Shown: positions 15,623 to 23,552, counted from the stretch's first letter. The stretch: 25,242 bases of DNA from JBBSHJ01 sp038253135 (GCA_038253135.1 JBBSHJ010000044.1:1-25242), one strand, 5' to 3'. Made by a program: numbers and translations. The notes: generated from the sequence alone by a model not told the origin.

Positions 15623-17518
15623 ATGAGCATGGGCATGCACGGCGCGGGCCGCGGCTTCGCCTCTGACCGCTCCGTCACCGAGCAGCAGCTGGCGCGCGGG
15701 ACCTTCCGCCGCGTGGTTCGGTTCGCCCAGCCGTTCCGGCGGCTGCTGCTGTGGTTCCTGATCACGGTGATCGTCGATTCGGCCCTCGTCGTCGCGACGC
15801 CGCTGCTGCTGCAGCGGGTCATCGACCGCGGCGTCATCCCGGGCGACGTCCGGGTCGTCGTCGAGACCGCATTCCTGGTGGCGCTGGTCGCACTTGCCGA
15901 TGCGGTGCTGAGCATGGTGGAGACGTGGCTGTCCTCCCGCGTCGGCGAGGGCATGATCTACCGGCTGCGCGGGCAGGTCTTCGCGCACGTGCAGCGGATG
16001 CCGCTGGCGTTCTTCACGCGAACCCAGACCGGTTCGCTGGTCTCCCGGCTGAACAGCGACGTCATCGGCGCCCAACAGACCTTCACCTCCACCCTCGGCG
16101 GGATCGTCTCGAGTGTCGTGAGCCTCATCGCCGTGTTGATCACGATGTTCACCTTGTCCTGGCCGATCACGCTGATCGCCCTCGTGATCCTGCCGGTCTT
16201 CCTCTTCCCGGCCCGGCATGTCGGCAAGAGACTGTCCGCGATCTCGCGCGAGGCGATGCAGCTCAACGCCGGCATGAGCCAGACCATGACCGAGCGGTTC
16301 AATGTCGCCGGCGCTCTCCTGGTCAAGGTGTTCGGCCGGTTGCCGGAGGAGTCGGCCGCGTTCGACGCCAGCGCGGCCAAGGTGCGCGATATCGGCGTAC
16401 GACGCTCGCTCTACGGCCGGGTGCTCTTCACGGTGCTGACCCTCGTGGCCGCCATCGCGACGGCCGTGGTCTACGGCGTCGGCGGCGTCTTCGCGATCCA
16501 CGGCGAGCTGAAGATCGGTGCCCTGGTCGCGATGGCCTCGCTGCTGAGCCGGCTTTACGGACCGCTCACCCAGCTCTCCAACGTGCAGGTCACGGTGATG
16601 ACCGCCCTCGTCAGTTTCGACCGGGTCTTCGAGGTGCTTGACCTCGAGCCAATGATCGGCGATGCGCCCGGGGCGAGCGCGCTGCCGGCCGGAAGCGACA
16701 CGATCAGCTTCGAGCACGTGCGCTTCCGCTACCCGTCCGCGGCCGAGGTCTCGCTCGCCTCGCTGGAGTCGGTCGCCAAGCTCGACACGCAGGCCGGCGT
16801 CGAGGTGCTGCGCGATGTCGATTTCACCGTGCGGCCGGGCGAGATGGTCGCCCTTGTGGGGCCCTCCGGCGCCGGCAAGACGACGATCACCCACCTCGTC
16901 AGCCGGTTCTACGACCCCACCGAGGGCGTGGTGCGCATCGGCGGGCACGACCTGCGCACCGTCACCCAGGAGTCGCTGCACGAGGTCGTCGGCGTCGTGA
17001 CCCAGGACCCGCACATGTTCCACGACACGATCCGTGCCAACCTGCTGCTGGCCAAGCCCGACGCATCCGACGCCGAGGTGCGCGAGGCGGTGCGCGCGGC
17101 GTACATCGCCGACCTTGTCGAGAGCCTCCCTGACGGCCTCGACACCGTCGTCGGTGATCGTGGCTATCGCCTGTCCGGCGGGGAGAAACAGCGCCTCGCC
17201 ATCGCCCGACTGCTGCTCAAGTCGCCGGCGATCGTCGTGCTCGACGAGGCCACCGCCCACCTCGACTCCGAGAGCGAGGCCGCCGTGCAGCGCGCCCTCG
17301 CCGTCGCGCTCTCGGGTCGGACGTCGCTGGTGATCGCGCACCGGCTCGCCACGATCCGTGACGCCGACACGATCCTCGTCGTCGACGACGGCCGCATCGT
17401 CGCGTCTGGTCCACACAACCAGCTGCTCGCCGAGGGCGGGCTCTACGCCGATCTCTACCGCACCCAGTTCGCCGATCAGGGCTCGGACAGGCGGGCCGTC
17501 AGCACGCCCGCGAGCTGA
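15623..17518 (+). CDS. ABC exporter half-transporter (fused membrane and ATPase domains)
   Basis: The 631-residue protein starts at ATG 15623 with AAGGAAGG five bases upstream. Residues about 40-335 form the six-helix type IV exporter domain, including FFTRTQTGSLVSRLNSDV in the coupling region. The ATPase has Walker A GPSGAGKTT at 413-421, Q-loop VVTQDPHMF, signature LSGGEKQ at 517-523, Walker B IVVLDEAT at 537-544 and the H-loop in VIAHRLAT. It should act as a homodimer or with a partner half-transporter outside the window; the cargo (drug or lipid) is unknown. A roughly 20-residue insert (EVSLASLESVAKL) precedes the ATPase beta strands, as in other actinobacterial members. The 3' end overlaps the convergent gene by 20 bases. 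Confidence 0.93.
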   Translation: MSMGMHGAGRGFASDRSVTEQQLARGTFRRVVRFAQPFRRLLLWFLITVIVDSALVVATPLLLQRVIDRGVIPGDVRVVVETAFLVALVALADAVLSMVETWLSSRVGEGMIYRLRGQVFAHVQRMPLAFFTRTQTGSLVSRLNSDVIGAQQTFTSTLGGIVSSVVSLIAVLITMFTLSWPITLIALVILPVFLFPARHVGKRLSAISREAMQLNAGMSQTMTERFNVAGALLVKVFGRLPEESAAFDASAAKVRDIGVRRSLYGRVLFTVLTLVAAIATAVVYGVGGVFAIHGELKIGALVAMASLLSRLYGPLTQLSNVQVTVMTALVSFDRVFEVLDLEPMIGDAPGASALPAGSDTISFEHVRFRYPSAAEVSLASLESVAKLDTQAGVEVLRDVDFTVRPGEMVALVGPSGAGKTTITHLVSRFYDPTEGVVRIGGHDLRTVTQESLHEVVGVVTQDPHMFHDTIRANLLLAKPDASDAEVREAVRAAYIADLVESLPDGLDTVVGDRGYRLSGGEKQRLAIARLLLKSPAIVVLDEATAHLDSESEAAVQRALAVALSGRTSLVIAHRLATIRDADTILVVDDGRIVASGPHNQLLAEGGLYADLYRTQFADQGSDRRAVSTPAS

Positions 17519-18386
17519 CCCGCGAGTCGTGCACCACGGCGATCCGCGGCGTAGCCCCGTTGGTGCCGACGACGGTGTAGAGCATCGACCAGCGGGCGCA
17601 GCGCAGGCCGCGCGGGCCGAGCCGTGGATCCTGCCGGCTGACGAAGGAGATCGTCGCGAGCACACGGTCCCCGTCCCGCGCGACGTCGAGCAACCAGATC
17701 TGCGAGTCGCGGGTCGAGCGCAACTTGTGCCACGCGGCGTCGTTGCGCCCGGCGCTGGGCACCAGCGCGGCGTCCCACATGGCGCGGTCTCGGGTGTTGA
17801 TCGCCGTGAAGTAGTCCGACAGGACCCCGGCCACCTCCGCGGTCTCCGGCCGGTGCACGAGCGCGGCCGCGATGTTGACCGGGCCGATGCGGCGCGACCC
17901 GCGCGGCTGGCTGAAGTCCCCGGTCGAGTCCACCGAGCGCGGGGTGCGGGCGGCGGTCGCGGGATCACCGGTGGGCCCGGACGACGTGCGCGTCGCGGCG
18001 CTGCGAGCCAGCCCGGGCGGCGGTACGACGCTGGGCGGCCACCCGGTCGCCGACGTGTCCCGTGGATAGCCGGCGCGCAGGTCGGTCGACGTGGCGGTCG
18101 GCGGCGCGGACCGGTCCGTGTGCCCCTGTCCGAGGGCGACATAGCCGCCGAGGCCGGCAACGACCACGACCAGCCCGAGCACGCCGGCATGCCGGGCCGC
18201 CGGCCGCCAGCGCGGCGACGTGCGCCGGATCGGCCGCTCCGGCGATCGGCGTCCGGCCGACTCCGGCGGCCGCGGCGGTGCCGTCGCCAGGTCGGGCAAG
18301 TGCTCGCCGGCACCCAGGCCGCAGGCCGGGCACGAGGTCGCGTCGGCATCGTACGCCGTGCCGCATCCGGTGCATGTCCGGTTCAT
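17499..18386 (-). CDS. Zinc-ribbon membrane-anchored protein with extracytoplasmic NTF2-like domain
   Basis: ATG 18386 gives 295 residues and overlaps the upstream stop as ATGA. The N-terminus MNRTCTGCGTAYDADATSCP has Cys5, Cys8, Cys19 and Cys22 in a zinc-ribbon spacing. A basic Pro-rich stretch and one membrane helix (about 68-86, GVLGLVVVVAGLGGYVAL) follow. The long low-complexity linker leads to a domain at about 190-295 (ALVHRPETAEVAGVLSDYFT, ATISFVSRQDP, RWSMLYTVVG) that resembles an NTF2/SnoaL-like fold. The ribbon would be cytoplasmic and the C-terminal domain outside. Coupling to the polytopic protein upstream suggests they work together. Function unknown. Confidence 0.8.
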   Translation of the reverse strand: MNRTCTGCGTAYDADATSCPACGLGAGEHLPDLATAPPRPPESAGRRSPERPIRRTSPRWRPAARHAGVLGLVVVVAGLGGYVALGQGHTDRSAPPTATSTDLRAGYPRDTSATGWPPSVVPPPGLARSAATRTSSGPTGDPATAARTPRSVDSTGDFSQPRGSRRIGPVNIAAALVHRPETAEVAGVLSDYFTAINTRDRAMWDAALVPSAGRNDAAWHKLRSTRDSQIWLLDVARDGDRVLATISFVSRQDPRLGPRGLRCARWSMLYTVVGTNGATPRIAVVHDSRVSSRAC

Positions 18387-19558
18387 GACGCGGTGCTCGC
18401 GCGGCCGATGAGCGCCACGAGGATGCCGGCCAGCGCGGCCACGACGAGAGTCATCGGCCACGCCGTCGCGATCGTGGCCGACTCGCTGACTGCGCCGCGG
18501 TAAACGCGGCGGAAGTCGATGTGGCAGGCGAGTTGGGCGAGCGCCGCCGCGCCGGTGAAGACGACGGCGTACGCCGCCACCGACCGCGCCAGCGCGGCGC
18601 CGGAATGTCGAGCGAGGTGCACGACCACACCGCCGATTATGACCACGAGCGCCGTGCCGAGGGGCAAGAAGATCGACAGCGGTCGGCGGTCGACCGCCTC
18701 CGGCAGCAGCCAGGTCCGTGCCTCGGCGAAACCGAAGGCGTGGCCCGCGATGTGCAAGGGCGCGCCCGCGCCGACCAGCACCGCGTCGAAGCCCGCCGCC
18801 GGCCCGAGGAGCGCTCCGAGCAAGGCCTTCGCGGCACCGGACGCATGGTGGTTGCTGACCAGCGTGTCGACGATGCCCAGCCGGCCGAATGCGCCGACGA
18901 GGGCGGCCGCGAGCATGCCCAGCAGCGCGACCGCGGATCCGACCACGCCGGCCGCCCGGAGCGCCGGACCGAACGGTCCGCGGCGTACGGCGGGAAGCCG
19001 GGGCACGTGAGCCGCGAGCGCCGCGGCGATGCCGACCGTGGCCGCGCCGACGGGAGTCACCACTCGACCGGGATGCACGCCGGCGTCGACGGCCGCATAG
19101 TCCGCGGCGAACGCGAGCACCAGCCCGGCCGCGGCGAGGACCGCCGCGACGATCAGCGCGCTCCCGGCGATGACCCGGACCGTCACCCGGTCCGCGGGGA
19201 TCATCCGGCGCAGCACGAGGCCGATCGCGAGCATGGTCACGAGCGTCAGCGGCAGCGGGATGACGTCAAGCCGGAACCGCTCCGACCCCACCGCGGACAG
19301 GCCCTGGGGCGGTCCGATCAGGCCGCCGTCGTTGAGCATCGAGACCCGCCCGGCTCCCGGGCCGACGACCTGCAGCCCGCCGCCCAGCGCGGCCGCGGCG
19401 AGCCAGAGCGGGAGCCGGATCCGCAGCGCCGTGCTCGGCTCGGTGGGCAGCGCCGCGCCGAGCGCGACGCCAGTAAGGAGAGACACGACGAGAAGTACGA
19501 CGATGCCCGCACAGCCGGCACAGGCCGCGCCGATCGCGGCCCTGGCTCGTCGATGCAT
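18383..19558 (-). CDS. Polytopic membrane protein of unknown function
   Basis: The 391-residue protein is Ala/Leu/Val-rich with roughly nine or ten predicted membrane helices. A first helix at about 12-36 is followed by an external loop with GAGRVSMLNDGGLIGPPQGL and a conserved-looking segment FRLDVIPLPLTLVTMLAIGL. I see no transporter or enzyme motif. It may belong to the hydrophobic 'streptophobe'-type proteins of actinobacteria, but I cannot confirm this. Its 3' end overlaps the zinc-ribbon gene (ATGA). A TACGGT -10 ends six bases before the ATG on the minus strand, so the message may be leaderless. Confidence 0.75.
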   Translation of the reverse strand: MHRRARAAIGAACAGCAGIVVLLVVSLLTGVALGAALPTEPSTALRIRLPLWLAAAALGGGLQVVGPGAGRVSMLNDGGLIGPPQGLSAVGSERFRLDVIPLPLTLVTMLAIGLVLRRMIPADRVTVRVIAGSALIVAAVLAAAGLVLAFAADYAAVDAGVHPGRVVTPVGAATVGIAAALAAHVPRLPAVRRGPFGPALRAAGVVGSAVALLGMLAAALVGAFGRLGIVDTLVSNHHASGAAKALLGALLGPAAGFDAVLVGAGAPLHIAGHAFGFAEARTWLLPEAVDRRPLSIFLPLGTALVVIIGGVVVHLARHSGAALARSVAAYAVVFTGAAALAQLACHIDFRRVYRGAVSESATIATAWPMTLVVAALAGILVALIGRASTAS

Positions 19559-19570
19559 CGCTACACCGTA
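19559..19570 (-). promoter_or_regulatory. Leaderless-type promoter (TACGGT-N6-ATG) of the polytopic protein gene
   Basis: On the minus strand TACGGT (19570-19565) is followed by six bases and the ATG at 19558. There is no Shine-Dalgarno. The spacing matches that of ubiA, fabD and the AbiEi gene in this window. Confidence 0.4.
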
Positions 19571-19583
19571 GTCGGGTGCGCGA

Positions 19584-20075
19584 TCAGCCGACCTCGTGTA
19601 GCCACGTCACCGGCGCGCCCTCACCGGCGTACCGGTAAGCCTCGAGGTCGGTGTCCCAGTCCGAGCCCAGCAGCCGGTCGATCTGGTGCACGAACTCCTC
19701 GGCCGTGGCGCACTGGGCCCGGAGCGCGCGCAACTGCAGCTCACCGACGACGAGATCTCCGTTGGCGCTCACCATGGCGCGGTGCGCGCCGCGTCCGGGC
19801 ACGTACTGCAGCCGCTCGCCGTCGCCCTCCGCGCTGGCGTCCTCGGTGACCTCGAACCGGAGCATCGGCCATTGCCGGAGCGCGGCGGCGAGGCGCGCTC
19901 CGGTGCCCGGCGCGCCACCCCAGCAGCACTCCGTGCGCAGCGAGCCGGGCGAGGCCGGCTGCGCGATCCAGTCGAGGCTGACCCGTGTGCCGAGCACGCC
20001 GGCCAGCGCCCACTCGACGTGCGGGCACACCGCCGGCGGGCACGAGTGGACGTAAAGCACTCCGCGAGTAGCCAC
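19584..20075 (-). CDS. DUF3145 family protein
   Basis: GTG 20075 with GGAGG four bases upstream gives 163 residues starting VATRGVLYVHSCPPAVCPHV. The body follows DUF3145: EWALAGVLGTRVSLDWIAQP, the RTECCWGGAPGTGARLAAAL block, and WPMLRFEVTEDAS, ending in a C-terminal helical part (QIDRLLGSDWDTDLEAYRYA). This small cytoplasmic family is conserved in actinobacteria and has no known function; as I recall it often neighbours fabF in Streptomyces, whereas here it is about 5 kb away on the other strand. It is divergent from ndh across 229 bases. Confidence 0.9.
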   Translation of the reverse strand: MATRGVLYVHSCPPAVCPHVEWALAGVLGTRVSLDWIAQPASPGSLRTECCWGGAPGTGARLAAALRQWPMLRFEVTEDASAEGDGERLQYVPGRGAHRAMVSANGDLVVGELQLRALRAQCATAEEFVHQIDRLLGSDWDTDLEAYRYAGEGAPVTWLHEVG

Positions 20076-20304
20076 GGCACCTCCATCGGACGAGAGACGT
20101 CTTCCCCAACGCACTCGCCCGGCGGCGCCCGCGCTTCGCGGTCTGACCGGAGCAATCAGGGCAATTGTGACCGATGTGACCGGTGTTGCGCCAGTCCCGG
20201 CGCCGGCGCTCGTTCTCAGCGGGCCCTCAGGTCTCAGCGCGGCCACAGCAGGCGCCCAGCAGGCCCTGGCCTCGATGGACGAATCGGATCGAAGGAGTCA
20301 CCTG
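20076..20304. promoter_or_regulatory. Divergent control region between DUF3145 gene and ndh
   Basis: The 229 bases hold no gene; an in-frame extension of ndh is open but lacks a ribosome site and family similarity. Two direct copies of TGTGACCG start at 20166 and 20175. The first is part of TTGTGA, half of a Rex-type redox operator, but the inverted second half is missing. I see no clear -35/-10 pair. Confidence 0.4.
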
Positions 20305-21690
20305 GTGAACGGGTCATCTACACGCAGACGGCACATCCTCATCGTCGGCGGCGGGTACGTCGGCATGTACACGGCGTACCGGCTGGAGCGAAAGCTGCGG
20401 CCGCACGAAGCCACCATCACCGTCGTCGACCCCAACCCGTGCATGACCTACCAGCCGTTCCTGGCGGAGGCCGCGGCCGGGTCGATCGACGCGCGGCACG
20501 TCGTGATCCCGCTGCGCACCGTGCTCAAGCGCGCCCGGGTGGTCACCGCCGAGGTGACGTCGATCGACCACGACCGGCGGGCGGCGAAGCTGATCCCGGT
20601 CGAGGGCCAGGCCACCGAGATGCGCTACGACATCCTGGTGATGGCGGTCGGGTCGGTGGCCCGGACGGCGCCGGTGCCCGGGCTGGCCGAGCAAGCGGTC
20701 GGGTTCCACACCGTCGGCGAGGCTATCCACCTGCGCAATCACGTCCTGTCGCGGCTGGACGTGGCCGCATCGACGGACGACCTCGAGCGGCGGCGCCGCG
20801 CGCTGACCTTCCTCTTCGTCGGCGGCGGCTACGCCGGGGTCGAGGCGTGTGCCGAGCTGGAGGACATGACCCGCTACGCGATGCGCTACTACCCCGAGCT
20901 CTCCCCCGCCGACATGCACTGGGTGCTGGTGGATCGCGCCGCCCGCATCCTGCCCGAGGTGTCGCTGACGATGTCGGCGTACGCCGCCCGTCAGCTGGCC
21001 GAGCGCAATCTCGACCTTCGGCTGCACACCTTCGTCGAGTCGGTCGCCGGTGGCGTTGCGGTGCTCTCGGACGGGACGCATTTCGAGACCGACGCCGTTG
21101 TCTGGACGGCAGGGGTCGCCCCGCACCCGCTCCTGGTCCGCACCGACCTGCCTCTGGATGGCAACGGCCGGCTGGCCTGCCACTCCGACCTGCGGGTGAT
21201 CGGTGCCGACAATGCTTACAGCGCAGGCGATTGCGCGTCAGTCCCCGACCTGTCCAGTTCGGCCGAGGCAGGCGCCTGCTGCGCGCCGACGGCGCAGCAC
21301 GCCGTGCGCCAGGCCAGGACGCTGGCGCGCAACATCACCGCGTCGCTGCGCTCGGGAGAGCTCAAGGCGTACCGGCACGCCGATGCGGGATCGGTCGGCA
21401 GCCTCGGCCTGCACAAGGGGGTCGCGGAGGTCTACGGCGTCCGCATGCGCGGGATCCTGGCGTGGTTCCTGCACCGCACCTATCACGTCTCCCGGGTCCC
21501 GACCTTCAACCGCAAGGTGCGCATCGTCGCCGACTGGACGCTGGCCCTCGTCTTCCGGCGCGAGGTGGTCTCCCTCGGCCGGCCGCAGCAGCCGGGCCGG
21601 CAATGGGAGCTGCTCGCCGGTCAGCTAAGGATGGTCCCCCACGACGCGCCCGCAGGCGCCCGAGCGCCGGCTCACGAACGGCCCAGATAG
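20305..21690 (+). CDS. ndh: Type II NADH dehydrogenase (non-proton-pumping)
   Basis: GTG 20305 with GAAGGAG eight bases upstream gives 461 residues. HILIVGGGYVGMYTAYRLER at 10-29 binds FAD, and FLFVGGGYAGVEACAELED at about 170-188 binds NADH. MTYQPFLAEAAAG at about 47-59, VVWTAGVAPHPL and YSAGDCASVPD are typical NDH-2 blocks. The enzyme passes electrons from NADH to menaquinone at the membrane surface, with C-terminal amphipathic helices as anchor. It stands alone, convergent with the lipoprotein gene. The tail beyond about residue 440 (HDAPAGARAPAHERPR) is low-complexity. Confidence 0.92.
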   Translation: MNGSSTRRRHILIVGGGYVGMYTAYRLERKLRPHEATITVVDPNPCMTYQPFLAEAAAGSIDARHVVIPLRTVLKRARVVTAEVTSIDHDRRAAKLIPVEGQATEMRYDILVMAVGSVARTAPVPGLAEQAVGFHTVGEAIHLRNHVLSRLDVAASTDDLERRRRALTFLFVGGGYAGVEACAELEDMTRYAMRYYPELSPADMHWVLVDRAARILPEVSLTMSAYAARQLAERNLDLRLHTFVESVAGGVAVLSDGTHFETDAVVWTAGVAPHPLLVRTDLPLDGNGRLACHSDLRVIGADNAYSAGDCASVPDLSSSAEAGACCAPTAQHAVRQARTLARNITASLRSGELKAYRHADAGSVGSLGLHKGVAEVYGVRMRGILAWFLHRTYHVSRVPTFNRKVRIVADWTLALVFRREVVSLGRPQQPGRQWELLAGQLRMVPHDAPAGARAPAHERPR

Positions 21691-21718
21691 GAGCCGGCGG
21701 CGTCTTGGCCGGCACCGA

Positions 21719-21740
21719 CGTCGCCGCAGTGCGGCGGACG
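21719..21740 (+). terminator. Weak hairpin between convergent ndh and lipoprotein genes
   Basis: GCCGC-AGT-GCGGC with flanking GTC/GAC and a bulged G forms a short stem 30 bases after the ndh stop. There is no T-run. It is one of several possible GC hairpins in this 151-base gap. Confidence 0.25.
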
Positions 21741-21841
21741 GATGACCCTCGATCGCCCTGCGGGAGCAGCCGCAAAGGACGGCGCCCGGTCGCCGTGATC
21801 GCGGCCACGGCGGTCAGCAGGCGCCCGCCGCGGGCCGGTCA

Positions 21842-22918
21842 TCACGCCTCGCCGACGGCGCCCGCCAATGCGGCGATGCCTCTGGTCACCGAGTCGGTCG
21901 CCTCGGGGTAGCCCACCTCCAACGGGTGCGAGGTCAACATGACGACGATGCTGTCCTTGTGCTTGCCGACGATGCCCGTGGTGTTGACCACCCGGCGACC
22001 GTTCGACGTACCCCACCCCTGCTTGATCCACCAGGTCGCGTGCCGCAGGCCGTCCGGAATGCCGAAATACTGGTCGAACCCGTCGGCCGCGGTCTCCTTC
22101 GCGCCGCCCGTGCCGACGAGGATCGGCGTGCGCACGTACGACGGCGCCTCATCGAGGATGTAGCGCCAGATCCGCGCCACGTCGATCGCGTCGATGCGCG
22201 TCCAACCCCAGAATTCGGGACTGGCGGGCGGCGACAGGCTCGGCAGGTTGATCAGCGACTTGGTGCTGATGATGATGTCGCCCGCGCCGTGGTCGGCCCA
22301 CAGCATGCTGGCGATGCTGTCGTCGGACACAGCCAGCATGTGCTCGACGCGTTCTGTGGTGTCCGCGTCGTTGGGTCGCGCCCGCAGGACATCGATCGCG
22401 ATCAGCAGCTTGACCACCGACGCGGTCGGGAAGGTCTCCTCGGCGTTGTAGGTCGCCGTGCACTTGGGATCGTCCCGGCTGATGACCGCGATCCCGACGG
22501 CGACATCGGGGTCGACGCCCACGACGGCCGCCGCTCCGCTGGCCAGTGCCTTGACGGTCGCGGCGCTGCACTTCGTCGCCGGGATCCCGTTGTCCAGCGG
22601 CGCCGAATGAGGCGACTTCGAGGGCGTCGGCTTGCTCGGGCTCGGCTTGCTCGTAGTCGGCTTGCTCGGGCTCGGCTTGCTCGGGCTCGGCTTGCTCGGG
22701 CTCGGCTTGCTCGGGCTCGGCTTGCTCGGGCTCGGCGTCTCGGTCGTCGTTCGCACTGTCGAGGTGCTCGGTGTCGTCGAGCGGGCGGAGGTCGATGCGG
22801 AGGCCCCGTGGGAGTTGGAGGTGCACCCCGACGCCGAGGCAGCGATGGCGAATGTGCTGACGAGCGCGACGGCTGCTGCACGCACTGCGGCCCGGTGCCG
22901 CGGGAAGCGACGGCGCAT
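21842..22918 (-). CDS. Lipoprotein of the class A beta-lactamase / serine hydrolase fold
   Basis: ATG 22918, with AGGGGAG just upstream, gives 358 residues. The signal peptide ends in a lipobox-like ASASGC, so Cys32 may be lipidated. A Ser/Thr/Pro linker follows, with (SPSKP)n repeats at about 62-101. The domain from about 115 has the beta-lactamase layout: Ser167-Val-Val-Lys170 (SxxK), Ser198-Asp-Asp in place of SDN, and Lys299-Gln-Gly in place of KTG. The changed second and third motifs, and no visible class A Glu166 region, argue against a true beta-lactamase; a cell-wall hydrolase or binding role is likelier. It acts outside the membrane. Confidence 0.82.
   Translation of the reverse strand: MRRRFPRHRAAVRAAAVALVSTFAIAASASGCTSNSHGASASTSARSTTPSTSTVRTTTETPSPSKPSPSKPSPSKPSPSKPSPSKPTTSKPSPSKPTPSKSPHSAPLDNGIPATKCSAATVKALASGAAAVVGVDPDVAVGIAVISRDDPKCTATYNAEETFPTASVVKLLIAIDVLRARPNDADTTERVEHMLAVSDDSIASMLWADHGAGDIIISTKSLINLPSLSPPASPEFWGWTRIDAIDVARIWRYILDEAPSYVRTPILVGTGGAKETAADGFDQYFGIPDGLRHATWWIKQGWGTSNGRRVVNTTGIVGKHKDSIVVMLTSHPLEVGYPEATDSVTRGIAALAGAVGEA
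22628..22732 (-). repeat. Seven 15-bp tandem repeats coding the SPSKP linker
   Basis: Seven 15-bp units starting every 15 bases from 22628 encode the five-residue repeat on the minus strand; the second unit is diverged (TTSKP). Because the unit is a multiple of three, copy-number change would only alter linker length. Confidence 0.85.
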
Positions 22919-23074
22919 GCAACTCCCCTGACGACTCCGGCGGCAACAAACGACCGTGTGAGCGTACGCCACGCTCCTGAGCATTCCTGCGGTCTCCTCG
23001 CGATCTCGCTGTAGCGCGGGCAATGTCCGATTCCACGACATCGTTGACGCCTGTCTCGGCACGTAGCTTGCGCC
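22919..23074. other. Non-coding leader region of the lipoprotein gene
   Basis: I see no gene here. The lipoprotein promoter should lie in this stretch on the minus strand, but no convincing -10/-35 pair stands out. Confidence 0.4.
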
Positions 23075-23436
23075 TTGTCCGACCCTTGCCGCCGATGGGA
23101 GCCGATCATCAGCTCGCTGCCGGTGGGCATTTCTGTCGACGTTTTCCGTCAGATGTGGGGAGAGGGCACGGACCCGGTCGGCCACCGAGGCCGCTGCGCT
23201 CTCGCCGATGCTCACCGTGCGGCACGAGTGCTCGGCATCGGCCGAACGCCCACGTCAACATCGTGGACGCCACCTTCGCGGCCGATGCCGGCTGGCTGCT
23301 CGGCCGCACCAGGCGCAGCGACACCGTCGACGCGCTAGTCGGGAGCACCGCCATCCGACTCAACCAGCCAACGACCATCCTCACCAGCGTCCCGATTCGC
23401 GCGGCAAAGTCTCATGGTCAAATGAGGGTCAAATGA
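23075..23436 (+). pseudogene. PIN-domain (VapC-type) toxin remnant
   Basis: LPVGISVDVFRQMWGEGTD (frame starting 23075) resembles the middle of PIN-domain toxins. After a frameshift between about 23205 and 23245, HVNIVDATFAADAGWLLGRT then RRSDTVDALVGSTAIRLNQP and TTILTSVP follow the conserved C-terminal half. The SDxVDA acidic residue is kept, but the normal TSDP is TSVP. The N-terminal LDAS-type strand with the first catalytic Asp is missing and no antitoxin gene is present. It is not expected to be active. The call rests on pattern similarity only. Confidence 0.45.
23416..23436. repeat. Two direct copies of GGTCAAATGA, 11-base period
   Basis: Copies at 23416-23425 and 23427-23436 are identical and adjacent to the terminator and att site. 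They could be arm-type recombinase sites or chance. They lie on the chromosomal side of the att junction, which weakens the arm-site idea. Confidence 0.45.
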
Positions 23437-23438
23437 TC

Positions 23439-23470
23439 AAGGGCCCCACTGGCGAACCAGCGGAGCCCTT
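23439..23470 (-). terminator. Intrinsic terminator of the initiator tRNA gene, 14-bp stem with TTCG loop
   Basis: On the minus strand AAGGGCTCCGCTGG pairs with CCAGTGGGGCCCTT across a TTCG tetraloop: 14 pairs, two of them G-T. It begins 20 bases after the 3' end of the tRNA fragment. This is where a tRNA gene terminator belongs, so the left flank is original chromosome. Confidence 0.75.
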
Positions 23471-23490
23471 GCATCTACTGCCTTGCGTTG

Positions 23491-23535
23491 TAGCGGGGGC
23501 AGGATTTGAACCTGCGACCTCTGGGTTATGAGCCC
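23491..23535 (-). tRNA. 3' half of an initiator tRNA-Met(CAU) gene; att junction of the integrated element
   Basis: Minus-strand bases run from GGGCTCATAACCC (anticodon CAU) through GCAGGTTCAAATCCTGC (T arm) to CCCCGCTA (acceptor end). The GGG/CCC pairs beside the anticodon loop and the GCTA end match actinobacterial initiator tRNAs. The 5' half (acceptor and D arm) is absent: the sequence beyond 23535 is unrelated and cannot pair. This is what a displaced tRNA 3' fragment looks like when an element integrates in the gene. The complete tRNA should be rebuilt at the far end of the element, outside the window. No CCA is encoded. Confidence 0.8.
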
Positions 23536-23537
23536 TA

Positions 23538-23552
23538 AAATTGGGCCAATTT
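23538..23552. repeat. Inverted repeat AAATTGG-G-CCAATTT next to the att junction
   Basis: A perfect 7-bp inverted repeat with a one-base centre begins two bases after the tRNA fragment ends, in AT-richer element DNA. It could be a recombinase or excisionase site. Confidence 0.5.

Noticed and set aside
15608..18349. 913-codon minus-strand open frame opposite the ABC exporter
   Set aside because: It mirrors the exporter and zinc-ribbon genes; the sense products have clear motifs and this one has none.
20167..20304. 46-residue N-terminal extension of Ndh from 20167
   Set aside because: Low-complexity Ala/Ser/Pro content, no Shine-Dalgarno, and the GTG at 20305 has GAAGGAG in good position right before the conserved N-terminus.
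22628..22732. 15-bp repeat array as a regulatory repeat
   Set aside because: It is in frame inside the lipoprotein gene and simply encodes the SPSKP linker.
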